NCBI GenBank assembly: GCA_000507305.1
Contig: DF241433.1
Span: 1 to 64,000 of the forward strand
Reading direction: 5' to 3'
From: Breviolum minutum Mf 1.05b.01
Lineage: Eukaryota; Sar; Dinophyceae; Suessiales; Symbiodiniaceae
Length of the DNA stretch: 64,000 nt
Below the pieces are notes generated by a model. That model made no database searches and was not told the DNA's origin. It was given only the letters and a program-made list of their open reading frames with translations. This document shows positions 34,832 to 47,466 of the stretch, piece by piece. The number at the start of each line of letters is the position of its first letter. The stretch's first letter is position 1. The position numbers and the translations under genes are program-made.

Positions 34832-35268
34832 GTGCGTCTGCACCTTTGCTCAAACAGGCGTGGCTAAATCCAATGCATTTGAAATTCATACCAATTCAGT
34901 CAAGATCCGTGCTCAAGCATTTGAAACTGTGCTGTTGCAGTTGCAATGAAATGTGTGTGTGTGTGCGTGTGTGCGAACTACTGTATGTATATATTATCCA
35001 CAAATATAATAATATACACAAATATATCTGTATAGATTATAGTAATCTACGACAATGATCTCGTTTGATTTGCAACATTGAGCATGCCATTCGATGCCCT
35101 TCACTTCTGACCTCCGGTTCCAAGGCTTCGGACTGACTTTGTACGGAAAGAAGTTGATCTGGCCCCAAAAACAGGGCGTTAGTAACGCGTCTATGTCAGA
35201 ACTGGTAAGAAACAATGGCAAGGGTTCAATTGGCTATTGACTTTCCACAAACGTCACATCAGTATGTC

Positions 35269-35425
35269 TCAGATCAATACCAAAAACTGGGACCATAAAA
35301 GTTGGGGGCCTTCCAACCAATGAATTTGGAAGGTCGCCAGCTGAACATCATCCTTCCCTTTGAAGGTGTTTCCTGTCCCGACCTCATAGGTTGCATGGCC
35401 CAGTGTGTGATCGCAGCAGCTGGGC
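35269..35425 (-). CDS. Unidentified terminal exon
   Basis: After TTTGCAAG the frame reads CCDHTLGHATYEVGTGNTF, then KGKDDVQLATFQIHWLEG, ending in a stop. The alternating pattern suggests a beta-rich fold. No family is recognised. Confidence 0.4.
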
Positions 35426-35518
35426 CTTGCAAAGATGGAAGTTCAAACGTGTTCAATTTATAACTACGAGTTATAATGTTTATGTGCCACATTATCAATA
35501 AGAATGACCATTTTCATT

Positions 35519-35521
35519 ATT

Positions 35522-35561
<40 letters not shown>

Positions 35562-35680
35562 ATGGCAGTAGTCATCATACAATGTACCATACCATCTGTA
35601 ATAACTACGATTAAAAAAATATAATACTACTACTGTGTCTATGTGTGTATATTATATATATATACACGTAGTAGTAGCTA
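35519..35680. repeat. (CAT)n and TA-rich microsatellites
   Basis: A clean TCA/CAT run at 35521-35562 is followed by TATATA words near 35650-35670. Confidence 0.8.
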
Positions 35681-35966
35681 ATTACCACATGTATAAAAAG
35701 ATTACTAGTCTATCCTAATATCCTCCTGCTGCTGGACTCCAGGTTGTTTGCTTCACACTTCACAGATCTGTGGTCCCGCACACAACATTCAACTGCGGGT
35801 AGCCTTGGACTGAAAAGCCCAGTCCATCCTTGGCGCACCCAGGGCAACTTGGAGAATGGTCAGTAGTTTCGTTTCCTAGTCATATTGAAGTGTATACGTA
35901 GTTTCTACCTTGTTGTTTGGCAAAGGCTTCCCAAATCCTAACCTGCTATCCAGGCATTGAGGGCTC

Positions 35967-37261
35967 CTATCCCAGGAACCCAGCTCGCAGCATGGCAAAG
36001 AGCCAGGTGGCCATCCAACAGTCGGGACCGTGCCTTAAGCGACGATTCTCATCAAGGACAAAGCTATTTACAACTCGACGTGTTTGTGGAAAACCTTTCA
36101 TGGTTGTATGCATGTCATGGAATGTATGTATGCACATAGAGTTTATGTTTTTCTGCACCAACGCTCCGTTTTTACTGCATCCTGTTAGACAGATTGAAAA
36201 TGGTGATGCATCATCTTGCAACTATCTACAGAATTCTCATATATGTATACGAATATACAATGATATATAGGTTTGTACGTATATAAAGTATGTATTGTGT
36301 AACTAAGTATTTATCTCCAAAGTTTTCAAAAGCAGATACAAATCCTTCATGTATTCGTTCATTGTCCCAAAAACGTCTCCTTACAAAACGACCCGTTGGG
36401 TTGACAGAAGCTATACTTCAAGCAACAAGATCAGTCAACAGAGGTGCGCACTTCATGGTGGATCCACCAAACAGTTCCACCTTTGGCCGTTGAAGAAATC
36501 AATGCCAATGACCAATGAAGCCAAGTAAGAAAAGGCATCATTACTCATGGCTGGGATATCTCAAGATGATGGATTCCCACTAGATTTCCACAGTTGTGTT
36601 CTGAAAATGTCTGAAGAATGATTGATTTCGAAAGGAAACTGAGAGTTTAGGGCCATAAAACACATACGAAACACACCCGATTCACGGAGATCAGTCCATG
36701 AAAAAAGGATGATGAACTTGATCTGTTTTCAAGGTAAATGGACGAAAACAATCGAAACCAGCAGATCTAGTAGCTCCACCTGACCTGTGTCTCCAATGGC
36801 AAAGAGCAAATGCGTGGCAATTGAACTTCCATGGCTTTCAGCAAAGGCACACCCTGCACATGGCAAACTCACAGGCATGTCATGGGTGAAGGATGATTGG
36901 GTTCTCCTTGAAGCGAAATGAAAGCTCTTGTGAGAAACTTTGTTTACAACCCTGAGAAAAAGCATTGACTCTTCCGCTTCTCAATAAGAGTCAAGCGCTG
37001 AATCAACTGCTTCACAAATGTCCCTCACTTTGTCTCACTTTATTGCTGCCAATGCATGCCGCCTGCATTGCATGCTGATGAAACGACAAATATCTAGATT
37101 TCATGACGCCTTGCCTTCTGCACAAGTGGAAGCACCTCGCAAATATCTGTTTTGCGCAAAGTACACCAATCTGATCCAATTTAGACAACTGGACTGCTTC
37201 CACCATTGATTCCAAAGATCCCTCAAGTTTCACTTCAGTTGAGCATTCTCCGTCCAAAAAC
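35967..37261 (-). CDS. Cluster of three unidentified exons
   Basis: Exons 37012-37261 (GECSTEVKLEGSLESMVEAV), 36785-36853 (GVPLLKAMEVQLPRICSL, 23 codons, CAG acceptor, GT donor) and 35967-36094 (RRVVNSFVLDENRRLRHG, stop) all read on the minus strand. Phases between them do not all match, so an exon is missing or two genes are mixed. No family is recognised. Confidence 0.35.
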
Positions 37262-37629
37262 CTCTAAGGCAACTCTTGAAGACCTCATATCCCCTGACGG
37301 ATAGCCTGTAGCCCCCGCAAAGAAATAAAGGTACATATCTCATTCATATATATATATATATATTCATATCTAAATCTATTTATGCGAAGGTGAACAATAC
37401 GGGATCAAAGAAGTTCCACTGGTGGCGCTTCACAAGGCCTTATCAAACCCTTCTTTCCAGGTGGGTTGCGAGAGGGATGGGTACGTTGAACAGTTGTGAT
37501 CAAGTTTCACATTGGCGAATTGGGACAAACGATGAGGGGGTCTGGTTACTATTCAGCTTTCATGGCAACAACTCCAAGTGATAGCAGCCAAGGAAAACAG
37601 GCGTTAAACAATTTGACACTAGTGACCTA

Positions 37630-37692
37630 TGAAAACAAACAAACAAACAAACAAACAAACAAACAAACAAACAAACAAACAAACAAACAAAC
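37630..37692. repeat. (CAAA)n microsatellite
   Basis: About 15 near-perfect AAAC steps on the plus strand, the same unit as the tract at 22.2 kb. Confidence 0.95.
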
Positions 37693-37988
37693 ATGAATCT
37701 TGAAACCCTTTAAAGACTTGAATGACATCGGTCAGGAGCAAACTGTTAACACGCGAACTCTTCAACACCGGGCTGAAACGAGTGAGTGGGGTCCCTATGG
37801 AAGGGCCTCCCATTCCTCCAATCGATCGTACTGGCCAAAGAGGATGAACTTGGTCCTGCCGAACTATGGTAATCCTATGTCAATTCTGGATCCCAAAGCA
37901 TCAGAATACATGGATGATCAGATAGTCTCTCTTGCGAAACATCTACAATATTATGTATGAACGTAAACTGACTTGGGAAAAAAACAAC

Positions 37989-38396
37989 GCAGATTTGGGT
38001 TTTATGCCCGCAATGTTCAAACAATTTCGAACAGCTCATGTAGTGAATCAACCAACTGTGACGGCTCCCATTCAGCTTCGGCTGGTAGACACCCATCATC
38101 GGGCAAGGTGGCAAGAAGCAAGGAGTATCCTGCAAATGGTTGACCAACGGAAAAGGTCCGTGTATCCCAAAATCGTATGTTTTAGCTCCAGCTTCACAGA
38201 GTCAAGAGCCAGCAAAGTTGCCAAGAAAATGCTGCACCAGTTGATGTTTCGAAAATCCTGTTATATAATTACTAGTATTTTGACATGTCTTGAGCATCCC
38301 AACTGGTCCGGATTTTGTTGGCAACTGTAGGACACCAACATCATCGACATCAAAATGTCTGCCTTGTCGAAGAGCGATGCGGTCAACGCATAGCAC
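37989..38396 (-). CDS. Two unidentified exons
   Basis: Frame 38202-38396 contains DRIALRQGRHFDVDDVGV and TKSGPVGMLKT. Downstream, 37989-38129 follows TTTGCAG and reads DTPCFLPPCPMMGVYQPK, then SWLIHYMSCSKLFEHCG, with five cysteines. The TKSGPVGMLKT part is related to sequence at 41.68 kb. No family is recognised and the joint is unproven. Confidence 0.35.
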
Positions 38397-41136
38397 CCAT
38401 CAAAATCCCCAGTGCCAACCAACCTCAACAGAATCAGGCTGAGTCAAAGGGTCCGTGCAGCTTCAAAGTTGCAGCACCCACGATCCAGTTGCAAAGTATT
38501 GGACAAAGAGATACTCAAACATCAAGTGTACTTGGTCTCTCTACCAACAACAAATCGACCTCGGGTCTTGAATGTCAATGAACATGTTAAACTTAGAAGC
38601 TCGTCATCTTATCATATTATAAGACCTTTGCTTTGTTTCTCTGATATTGAAACGCAGTGTTCAGTATAGGATACAGTTTGATCTAGGCCAATCTAAACCA
38701 CAAGACTTCCTGATCTGTGAGAATCCCAACTATTCATGCCCAGCAACTTCAAGGGGCCCTCTCGCCGTTCTGGATTCGTCTTGTTGATACTCACCTGAAG
38801 AATCGACTGCTTTCATCGGAGCGTCAGACTCATCAAAATGCAGGCAAGATGCGCCGAAGTCATTGAAGTCAACCTCATGGCAAAACATTTTCAACAACTG
38901 TCTGCTCAAGGATGCTTCTATGTAATTGTGAATTTACACCCGGATTTTTTGAAGTAATTTGGATTCTGGCATGCCAAGTCAATCCGGTAGGCATGCAAGG
39001 GTGTTTCAATTCCTGCAGCATGAAGACCAGGACAAAATGGAAACCGACTGCTCTTCAGGCAATCAAAAATGAGCGGGGATCACCGCTTGGTCGACTGTAT
39101 GACTGCATTTGGAACTCAAGCCTTCAATCCTTCAAATTTTGGTTCAAGCAACTACACTTCAACTAATGTCAAGCGGCCTGTGGTTTCTTGTGGCCCTCGC
39201 CATACCTCGGGAACTGCAGGAACGAGACAAAGGAAGAGAAAATGTATCAACACACTATTATGTGTTTCATAAGACTACCATATTGTTGCAACTAGTAATG
39301 TTTCACAATTTCACCACAACCTGCTGTTCAAATCTATCACTTCAACTTGGGTCTTCCAGGCGACTTGGGATCTCAGTCGCGCACAACAGTACACGGGTGG
39401 CCCGTTGGAAGGCCACCACACTTCCATAGCCGTTGAAACTGAAGCAGTCATCAGTGTGTCAACTGCGAAAAAAAAAATATCCCTCTAATTTTCAGGACTT
39501 TTGGCTAAATGTTTTAGAGGGAGATGATATAAAAGGGCTACCTGCAACCACAGATGAAATCTACAACCATTGATCCGAGTAATTTTCGCCTTTCGACTCC
39601 AAAGATGTAATTGTTTCATCTCAAGGCTGGTTACAACGTCGCAATGAGACCATTTATGGAAAGGAAAAATGGAACTTTTCCCTCCACGAAATGGCTCAAA
39701 AGAACGAGAAAAGAAACCAGCCTGTGAGAATACAGGTGTATTGGACCTTGAACACTTCCACCAAAGTGCATGGGAAATATCCCTGCCAAGATGGAAGTTT
39801 CTTGTGGTACCTTGGTCAGCAGTGGGGATGATACGTGTGGCAAGTTGAATTTTGATGTTTCATTTCAATCGTGATTTCAATGAGCTTTTGAGACTTTTAA
39901 TATCTCATGTCTAAAAAAGAGGTCCCATCACACCCAAGCAAATTACATCACCCAAGTGTCACCCTCACAAACCCTGACCAGGAGATCCGGGACTTCCCCT
40001 AAGACAAGTACAAAGGCAATCTGCATTGATGCCCCACCAAAATCCAAAGCACCATAAGTGGTATGTGGATCCGGGCTGATCTCCGCCTGGGTTTTTTATG
40101 CTTCAGCTTGAATTCCGTGGACAAAATCAGTCGACTTACACTCCAGTGTTTACGATAGCAGCTGTTTGGAAGCAGCTAAAGGAGCTGCTTCTTGGGAACC
40201 ACGTTGAAGAACTGATGACAAAATCAATCAAGCGAGCCTGCAAATGATTCAGTGCAAGCCAGCCAAATGCTCCCTCTTCTTCTCCAGAAAGGACACGCAC
40301 CTATCAAGAGGACTTGTTGCCATATGCTTCTGTCCAGGACCCCCCACTATCTAACGTATACGAGTATGTCCCGACACTAGCAACAAACACTGGCAGTGTG
40401 CCAAAGATTCCAACTGAAGTATCACAACTGAATGAAAAAAGCACGAATGAGATCTCGTTGTTCATCATTTTGCTTAGATTATTCTTGCCAAATTACCTTT
40501 TTTGCTGTGCGGTCAAGTCATGTCGCTCTGCTTCAACCAAGGAAATGGCCTGCTCATCACGAGTCACTGCAAAAATGCTCTGCTTTCGCAGGTGATCACG
40601 TGCTGCTTTCATCACCTGAGGCCAAGGATGCAGATCATTGCTCAAATAATCTCAAGTCCAAAAATAGTTTCTGATCTTTTTATCTTATGATTTCATGTAT
40701 CCTTCCAAAGAAATCAAGCAAGGCAAATGCACCGAGAAGTTTCAAGATTTACCTCGGCTTTTTGCACAGTGCTTCATATTTCACAGACGTTTGACCCACA
40801 GCAAACAAATCACCCAACATCCTTGTATTAGTAATCATGCTTTGATTGCAACATGAATGGTTTCCATAGAGGTTCCCAGAGCCGTTTCAGTACCAAATAA
40901 GTTCATACTTGAGGAATCTTGATCATCCCACTTGATGGACAAAAATGTGACAAAATATGACAATATCCCATCAGTATCCCATCAATTGTATTCAATTTCT
41001 ATCAGGATTTTTTTTGGCACCTCATCCCGATCTCGGTCGTGCAACTCCCTAAGCCCTGCGGTAGCGCCAAGGTAGAGTGGCACCTGAATGTCGATGAATG
41101 TTGATGAATCATGAAGTTTGTTCAAGGTTCATTCAA
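38397..41136. other. No firm gene
   Basis: A weak minus frame at about 39170-39215 (VPEVWRGPQETTGRL) may be an exon. A short inverted repeat (TCCCTCTAA...TTAGAGGGA) lies near 39480-39525. Nothing else is supportable. Confidence 0.3.
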
Positions 41137-41228
41137 TAGTTGTTTCTGGTTCCCTTAATAGGTATATATTGCCAATTGGGTGATTATATATATCGCCTAC
41201 CACCTATTAGGGGAACCAGAAACAACTA
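41137..41228. repeat. Inverted-repeat hairpin with 27 bp arms
   Basis: Left arm 41137-41163 and right arm 41202-41228 are reverse complements with one mismatch (arm starts TAGTTGTTTCTGGTTCCC). The 38-base centre is AT-rich. It could be a small foldback element, a MITE remnant or the source of a hairpin RNA. No clear target-site duplication is visible. Confidence 0.8.
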
Positions 41229-41521
41229 TATATTGATTCATTGTTCATTATTTTAGCTATTAAAAAAGAAATGATGAATTGTTCTCGTGGACCTGAGATA
41301 GATTTTATTTAATTCAATTATTCATTTAATGAATTATTCGTATGTATGTCATGAAAAAATCTGCTGCTGATGCATCCAAGTTCAAAAATTATTGGAGCCA
41401 TAGATCCGTTTTTGCCAATAACTGCGGCATAATGTGGCTATGATCTAAAATTCCGGAGCCAAACAAACATGATTCAACACCCTAAGACATTCCAATGGAG
41501 TGTTTCAACTGAACATCCCCC

Positions 41522-41731
41522 CTAAATGCACGAGCCTGCTTCAACTGCACATCCGGATTGTGCAACAGCAGCGCCTGGGATGCCAGTGGACATACTGTTC
41601 ATGGAACCTGTTGATACCCGGTATGGTAGGTACCACATTGATATGGTAGGTACCACTTTAACAGCTTTAACCATCCCAACTGGTGCAGGATTTTTGTCCA
41701 TCAACCATACCATTGCTTCAGTTCTTTTCAC
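41522..41731 (-). CDS. Unidentified exon related to 38.3 kb
   Basis: The minus frame reads MVWLMDKNPAPVGMVKAVK and onward. Its DNA core (ACAAAA-TCC-ACCAGTTGGGATG) resembles the 38.3 kb exon. The plus strand is also open, so strand assignment rests on that resemblance and on the neighbours. Confidence 0.25.
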   Translation of the reverse strand: MKRTEAMVWLMDKNPAPVGMVKAVKVVPTISMWYLPYRVSTGSMNSMSTGIPGAAVAQSGCAVEAGSCI

Positions 41732-42183
41732 GGAAGGCTCGATTCAATTTCAGTCCCTAAAAATGAATGCCAAAATTACGCACTCCAGTGCGTAGTCCTA
41801 CATAGAGACTGTTTTGATGCTTTACTGATGCCAAAACCTTTGCGTGGCTGAATGCGAAGAATGCGGATATAGTGTATGTTGATTGAATGACGACACAGAA
41901 AATGAAGTGGCTGCTGGTTGCAAAATCGATTCCCCGAAATGCTGTACCAAGTAGACCATTAACCTTGGTTGATGCCTTCATTCACCAGAATCTAAGGAAT
42001 GCACACACAACAAACACACAACAAACGTAAACGAGCGTCGTTCGCAGCATGCTGGAGGAGTTCATCCAATTGCCTAGCTGCGTTCAGCTGACTTTCCAGT
42101 GTCCATGCGCCAGGTAAAGATCAATGCAATTCAAATGTAGCTGAATTGCCAGTTTTCATGTTTTCACAATTTTCACAGATACT

Positions 42184-42402
42184 TCACATGCGTTCAACTT
42201 GGATGGAATTTTTCTCACCGCATTTGCGCCTTGGAATGCCTTCGGTGTGGTGCACAAACGCAGATAGCCCAGGAGTGTTTTTGGCCGTGGCAATTTCTGT
42301 CGCAGTTGCAAGACACGCATTTGCAAGAAACAGGAAAACGACAAACCAAAACCATCTGAATATGATTCGATATGATTTGATAGCAACATCCCAATCACTC
42401 AT
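42184..42402 (-). CDS. Possible secreted or membrane N-terminal exon
   Basis: The frame has a hydrophobic stretch FWFVVFLFLANACLA followed by a polar segment (TEIATAKNTPGLSAF), like a signal peptide and cleavage region. Borders are uncertain and no family is recognised. Confidence 0.25.
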   Translation of the reverse strand: MSDWDVAIKSYRIIFRWFWFVVFLFLANACLATATEIATAKNTPGLSAFVHHTEGIPRRKCGEKNSIQVERM

Positions 42403-43326
42403 CTCCCAAGGTTTGATGTCATTCTGCCAAGTTTTGACTCACACCTGTTGGCAGTGTCAAGGGAGGGCTGACAATCAGCGGAAAGCGCCGTGGCTCCAAT
42501 TTCCGGTACTCGTAGTTGAAAACCTCAAAGCTGTTAGATGATCAGGGCCCCAATCCCAGAGATACAAAACGGTTGTAAGTATTAGTATTGCATCGTATTG
42601 AACGGTTCAAATGCTTCAGAATGGAGACATGGGTGGGTGTGGTAGGGTCTTGCTAGAAGGTATTGACCCAAGAAGTGACTGTCACTGCCTACACACAAAA
42701 ATTGTTGAACAAATCAAGACCTGCTGGCACGGCAGTACAGCACGGGCCAATAGCTTCGTTGCAGAATGTCGTAGCTGGGGTGACCCTAATCGCAGAATAC
42801 ATGGAGCCATGATGTGTGATGTGTGACCTGTTCAAGTCATCAAATCTCAGAACACGCTTATCATAAGAGCTCCTTTCCAAAATCCATCCATTGATTGTCC
42901 TGTCCGATAAGGATGAGTGGCATGAATGCGAGTCCCTGTACTTCCAGCATCAAGCACCACCACGTAGCCCGACCTCGTGGTTCTTGAGTTTGTAGCAAAA
43001 GCTGTCGGAACGAAGAAACATGCTTCAGTTTCGGTGGATGAACATGACCTGATCTATCTTGATCTTTGCATCTTCATGCTATTTTGTTTTCTCGGGTAAA
43101 GATTGAGAAAACGATAAAACGGTGTTAAACAAGTTGAGACACATCCAGATTGATCAAACCAAAAAATCAGACATGTTCTGCATTCTAAGTTCTGGACGTA
43201 TCGGCACAAAGTTGAGGGTATTTCTTGCAGTTTGGCTCCTTTTCACAAGAGAAATGCAAATTGAGTTGACATACTTGACTAGATGTAACAAGTCAATGAA
43301 CACCGTGAATACATAAATCATCTATT

Positions 43327-43804
43327 TCATTCATGAAGATATATACAAGCGTACAAGCGTACGTACATATAATGTAAAACAAAAAAAATGATCTTGAATA
43401 AACACATGTCACTGTCACAACTGACATATTGAAAATCATCCCCGCTTTGTCCAAAAAAGTTTCCTAAAGATTCAATATCTACATCCAAGCCATGACAAGG
43501 CCAACTCCATTTCGCAGGTCCTCGAACTTGGCTAGTGCTATTGATAGAAAAAGCCATCCTGCAGGGAAAATCTCTGACCTCCAACTTCCTGTTGAAGCGT
43601 TGCTTCACTTACCATGATGGGTCAATTGTTGGTGATTGGGTTGTTGAGTACCAAAATCAAGAGAGACTCATCCTCTTCTTCAGGGTTTCTGGGTTTCTGC
43701 CAAACCCTCATGGCAGTTCATCGTCAATGGCACGAGTCTATCTCCAAAAGCCTTAAGATGATCATAGAGGTTGAACAGAATTGGTGAAGTCCAAATTGGC
43801 TCCA
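43327..43804 (-). CDS. Unidentified gene, two exons
   Basis: Exon 43680-43804 follows a GATTCAG acceptor (EPIWTSPILFNLYDHLKAFG, then VPLTMNCHEGLAE). Downstream, 43327-43608 contains VRDFPCRMAFSINSTSQVRG, KWSWPCHGLDVDIESLGNF and QYVSCDSDMCLF. Their composition is clearly protein-like, but the joint and the ends are not fixed. No family is recognised. Confidence 0.4.
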
Positions 43805-44476
43805 CTGAATCAGAATAAACCATTATATTATTGTAGATCTGAACGCCAACCAAACATGGTTTGTAGGGAAAGATCATGGCATCGAAAAAATATGGCTTCC
43901 TCCCCTGAAAAATTGATTCAAGTCCCAGGCCTAGAGACGTTCTTGCGAGCATTGCCCACCAAACATTTCACAGCGCTTTCCTACTCTTTGGCACAGGATG
44001 GCAGAGGGATCTCATGCTGTCATTTTTGGTGAGATCTGTTTCTCGTGTCATTGAGCTACATTGACGGCTTTCGAAGGCAAGGTTCTGTTGAAGCTTTGCG
44101 GAGCTGTGTGTGACAGGGTGAACTTGAATCTATGGTGGGAAATTGTTCCTTGAGCTGGATTTGGGCTTATCATGTGCTTCTGTTGTATTGAGACCGTCAA
44201 GCTGAGCGGCGTCATGGCGTCACATGCAATAAGCAGCTTGCAAGAGTTCTCATCAACAACTGGGGTTGAAAAAAGAGGTCAATGAGTATGCAATTGAAGC
44301 TGCGAGCATGTTCAACAAGGGTTGCATCGCAGGATCCCAAGGTTATGGCAGTTAGGGGTGGACACGTTTCCCCATTTCCAGTTTTGCATTAGTGAAGTTG
44401 CTCAAAATATAGATATGTATATATATATATTATACGCATATAAGGCCTGGTTGCAAAAACTCTTGGTACCTCCACA

Positions 44477-44874
44477 TCACGGCTTTTTCTTTCGAAAGCC
44501 GGGCAGTTTTTCTGCCCACTTCTGTAGCATTCCGAAGCGGCTGGTGACTTCTTCTTCTTCTCCTTCTTCCGACCTGGAAGAGTCATGGCACGGTCGTGGC
44601 AGCGATGGATGGAAGCCTTTTCGGGCACTGAGTGTTCCACTCTTCCCAGTCAGCCCTTGACAACAATGGTTCTTCAAGCTGGTGCAACCGTTGTGTCCTC
44701 AGATGAAAGAACTTGATGTGGCTGCCTTGACGTTCCTCTTGACCAAAGCCACTGGATTTCACTCTCCACTTCAGAGGCTCTGGCGTGTTGAAACGCGAAC
44801 TGTCGCAAAAGGCGCGAGAAAAAATAAGGTTCAGCGATCGAAAGTCCATTCTTCACACTCTCCAAGAACTGCAA
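44477..44874 (-). CDS. Unidentified 3' exons, acidic-basic C-terminus
   Basis: Terminal exon 44477-44573 (SEEGEEEEVTSRFGMLQKWA, ending GFRKKKP) follows a TTCCAG acceptor. A frame at about 44674-44874 (ASEVESEIQWLWSRGTSRQ) lies upstream. The acidic run and lysine tail suggest a soluble or nuclear protein; this is only a guess. Confidence 0.4.
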
Positions 44875-45117
44875 TCCGAATTATGAAGAGGACGTTAGTC
44901 ACCTCTAAAAATAAACTTGATGGAAGAGTATAAAAATGATGTAGATGAAGCGTGCCGAAGATAAGAACGACCAGTAAATCTACAGTAAAAATGAAAAAAA
45001 CGAATGCTGTTATAAATGGTGACGACTGAGAACTAGTGAAGATATCAAAATAGGAGTAGGGTGAAAGAAGACGATAAGATGAAAAATAATGCAAATGTTG
45101 AGGAACTGTTAAAGGCT

Positions 45118-45315
45118 TTACAAATCGCTGCTGGAAGTTTCGACGGGTGATATTTGAAAATGCTGAGATATGCAATATGCATACACGAAAACATGCTGAG
45201 CAAGAAGTTGGGAAATCTTGTCCATGGCTCGCATCTGCCTGACGTCTTGGAACCTTCTGGAGGATCTGCGGCGAATAGGACTCAAGGCGCTCGGCTCCTC
45301 CTCTTCCTTCGCCAT
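45118..45315 (-). CDS. Unidentified exon with start Met
   Basis: The frame begins MAKEEEEPSALSPIRRRSSR and continues RFQDVRQMRAMDKISQLL. This is a plausible N-terminus with an acidic start and an SPIRRRSS phosphorylation-like segment, which could suit a 14-3-3 or kinase target by inference. A likely donor lies near QHV. No family is recognised. Confidence 0.4.
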   Translation of the reverse strand: MAKEEEEPSALSPIRRRSSRRFQDVRQMRAMDKISQLLAQHVFVYAYCISQHFQISPVETSSSDL

Positions 45316-45805
45316 AGATGCAAATGCTCCACAAAACTGATGACGCTGATGACATGTTTTGACAGGGCAAAAGAGAGTTCCTTTGGGCCTTTATGACTAG
45401 GCCTCACTCCAAACATGGGGTGGTGACAGGTCCTCTATACTGATGAATCGATGAAGTTCATGGACAGAATTCTGCACCAGTTGATAAGTAGTCTATCCAT
45501 GTCTACGTACAGGATGTTTTACTACTATCGGAATAGGTTTACCCGATTTTGTTCATCATCGCTCAGGATGGCCTTTTAGTATCTTTTAGTGAACTCAAAG
45601 ACATTGGAGTCTTCAGATTAAGGCTGTCCTCAAGATCTTCTCGAGGACTGGTGATTCTCCATATCGTCCACAGACCTGCAGTCACACGGGAGAGAGTACG
45701 TCACTAATTCCTTTTTCAAGGTGGTCTGTGGAAGCCATGACAAGAGCAATGTGGACATGCACAAAATCCCTGTGAACCAAATTTCAAGTCAACTTCCGAG
45801 CAATT

Positions 45806-45997
45806 TCATCTTCGAAGTTTTTCGGGACGTTCTTCACTTCCCACGGTTTCGATGTCTTTCTGCTGAGATCCGGTCTGACACCTAATGGCAATAGGACTCC
45901 CGGTGCCACTGTCCTGCCCAAAAGCAGAGGAACAGGCAAGAGCTGACAGGTCGATAAGGTCCATGACTGAGGATGCATCTAAGATCTTCAAAACCAA
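45806..45997 (-). CDS. Unidentified terminal exon
   Basis: The frame VLKILDASSVMDLIDLSALA, then GQDSGTGSPIAIRCQTGS and SEERPEKLRR, ends in a stop at 45806. A second open frame overlaps (to 45784), but this one has the more natural composition. Confidence 0.4.
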   Translation of the reverse strand: MVLKILDASSVMDLIDLSALACSSAFGQDSGTGSPIAIRCQTGSQQKDIETVGSEERPEKLRR

Positions 45998-46388
45998 AAA
46001 AAAAATAGCAAAAGGTTACATCCCCTTTGCTGAACCCCTGCGTTGACCAACCCAAATCTGGTCCCACAGTAGGTCATCCAAAGAACCTGAAGTTTTTTTG
46101 TCTGCAGAGTAGAAACACAAAAATCGACAGATTCACAACAGTTTCGAATTCAATATTAGAATCTGAAGCGACACCTACTGCCTCACTTTTTGAATTTCTG
46201 AATGCACGGGTATTTCAGATGTTTTCATGATCAAGAGAGAATGAACCTAAAGCCGACCTTACAGCCAATCCAGCAACATCTCCACATCAACGCTGTCTGG
46301 AGAACTACAAAGTCTGAGTGCCCTTGCAGGCATTGTAGGAAAGTGGTGCACCAGAATGAGACTCAGAAGTACCGCGCATTCAAAGACC

Positions 46389-47466
46389 TCAAATGCCAGG
46401 AAAGCTCGGCGCATGCAAACAACGGAACAAGTCGCTTAAAAGAAAAATTGTGGAAACACTTCTGAGTGATACCACTGCCATCTTTTGGAGTAGTTTCGGG
46501 AGTACTTCTAAATAAGTGAGGTGCTGTGCGTGTGTGTAAGCTACTTCCTCAACGCTTCCCTTCCGCTTTCCTCTGTGAAGCCCTTCCGCATTCATGAACT
46601 GAGGGCTTTGCTGCACAGACCATACTAGACAAGAGCAAGAAGTGAGCCAGCGGATAGAGTTGTTCAAAGTTGCTGACCTGGTGGATTCAAAACATCGACG
46701 CTTCTGCAAGCAGAGCTTTTATGGGTTCCGATCTGAACCAGTTGGTAGGAAAAGTGGCCATGAAATTGATATCCTGAAGATGTGTCCCGTCCCATTCAAC
46801 AATTCTGTGCTGATGTGCACATGAACTGCATCTCTGTTTTCAAAATACACTATACAATATACATATGTCATATATCACTATCATATTGCAACAAGAGTTT
46901 GAGTATCATATAAATTGAATATGCTCTTGAATCACTTTAATTTGATAGCTATTCAGAGCATCTTCTCCCAAATGCCAGCATGCTTGACAAATGCAGAGTC
47001 GATCCTGCCTTTTGCAGCAAACCCGTTGCCAAACCATGCACAGCCCTGCCGTAAAGACTGAGCTCATGTCGAGGGAGGCTGGAAAGAGTCCAAGCAAAAC
47101 TGAAAAGTACTAAAGGTACACAGAGAATCATGGCGAAATATCTTTATTCCCCTATATTCATGCATTAAATCAAATCAAAGCTAAAACTGGTGAAACAAAC
47201 TCAGGTACCAGTCCTGCTGCAACGACCCATACCATTCCTCACTCTCAGTTCCTAACAGAGATTTGCTCATACTCCATCATGATTACATCATGATCCATCT
47301 TAATCTACCTGATCTTCAGTCCAACACCTGCTGTTCCCAACCTTCCCACAGTTGCATACCCTTTGTTTTTCGTCCACCGCTCGATCGATTCTCAATCTCA
47401 ACTCTTGAAGCGGGGTTGTTCCCAACAAGGCAAGCGATTGGTCATGAAGTCCGCATCCCCGAGGTC
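46389..47466 (-). CDS. Unidentified exons
   Basis: Exon 47300-47466 follows CTTGCAG and reads GCGLHDQSLALLGTTPLQE, then LRIDRAVDEKQRVCNCGK, ending in a stop. Frames at 46906-47097 (cysteine-rich) and 46389-46709 (GSVEEVAYTHAQHLTYLEVL) are weaker. They are listed together by position only and probably represent more than one gene. Confidence 0.3.

Noticed and set aside
41522-41795. Plus-strand frame of 89 codons as a gene
   Set aside because: Open on both strands; similarity to the 38.3 kb minus exon favours the minus strand.
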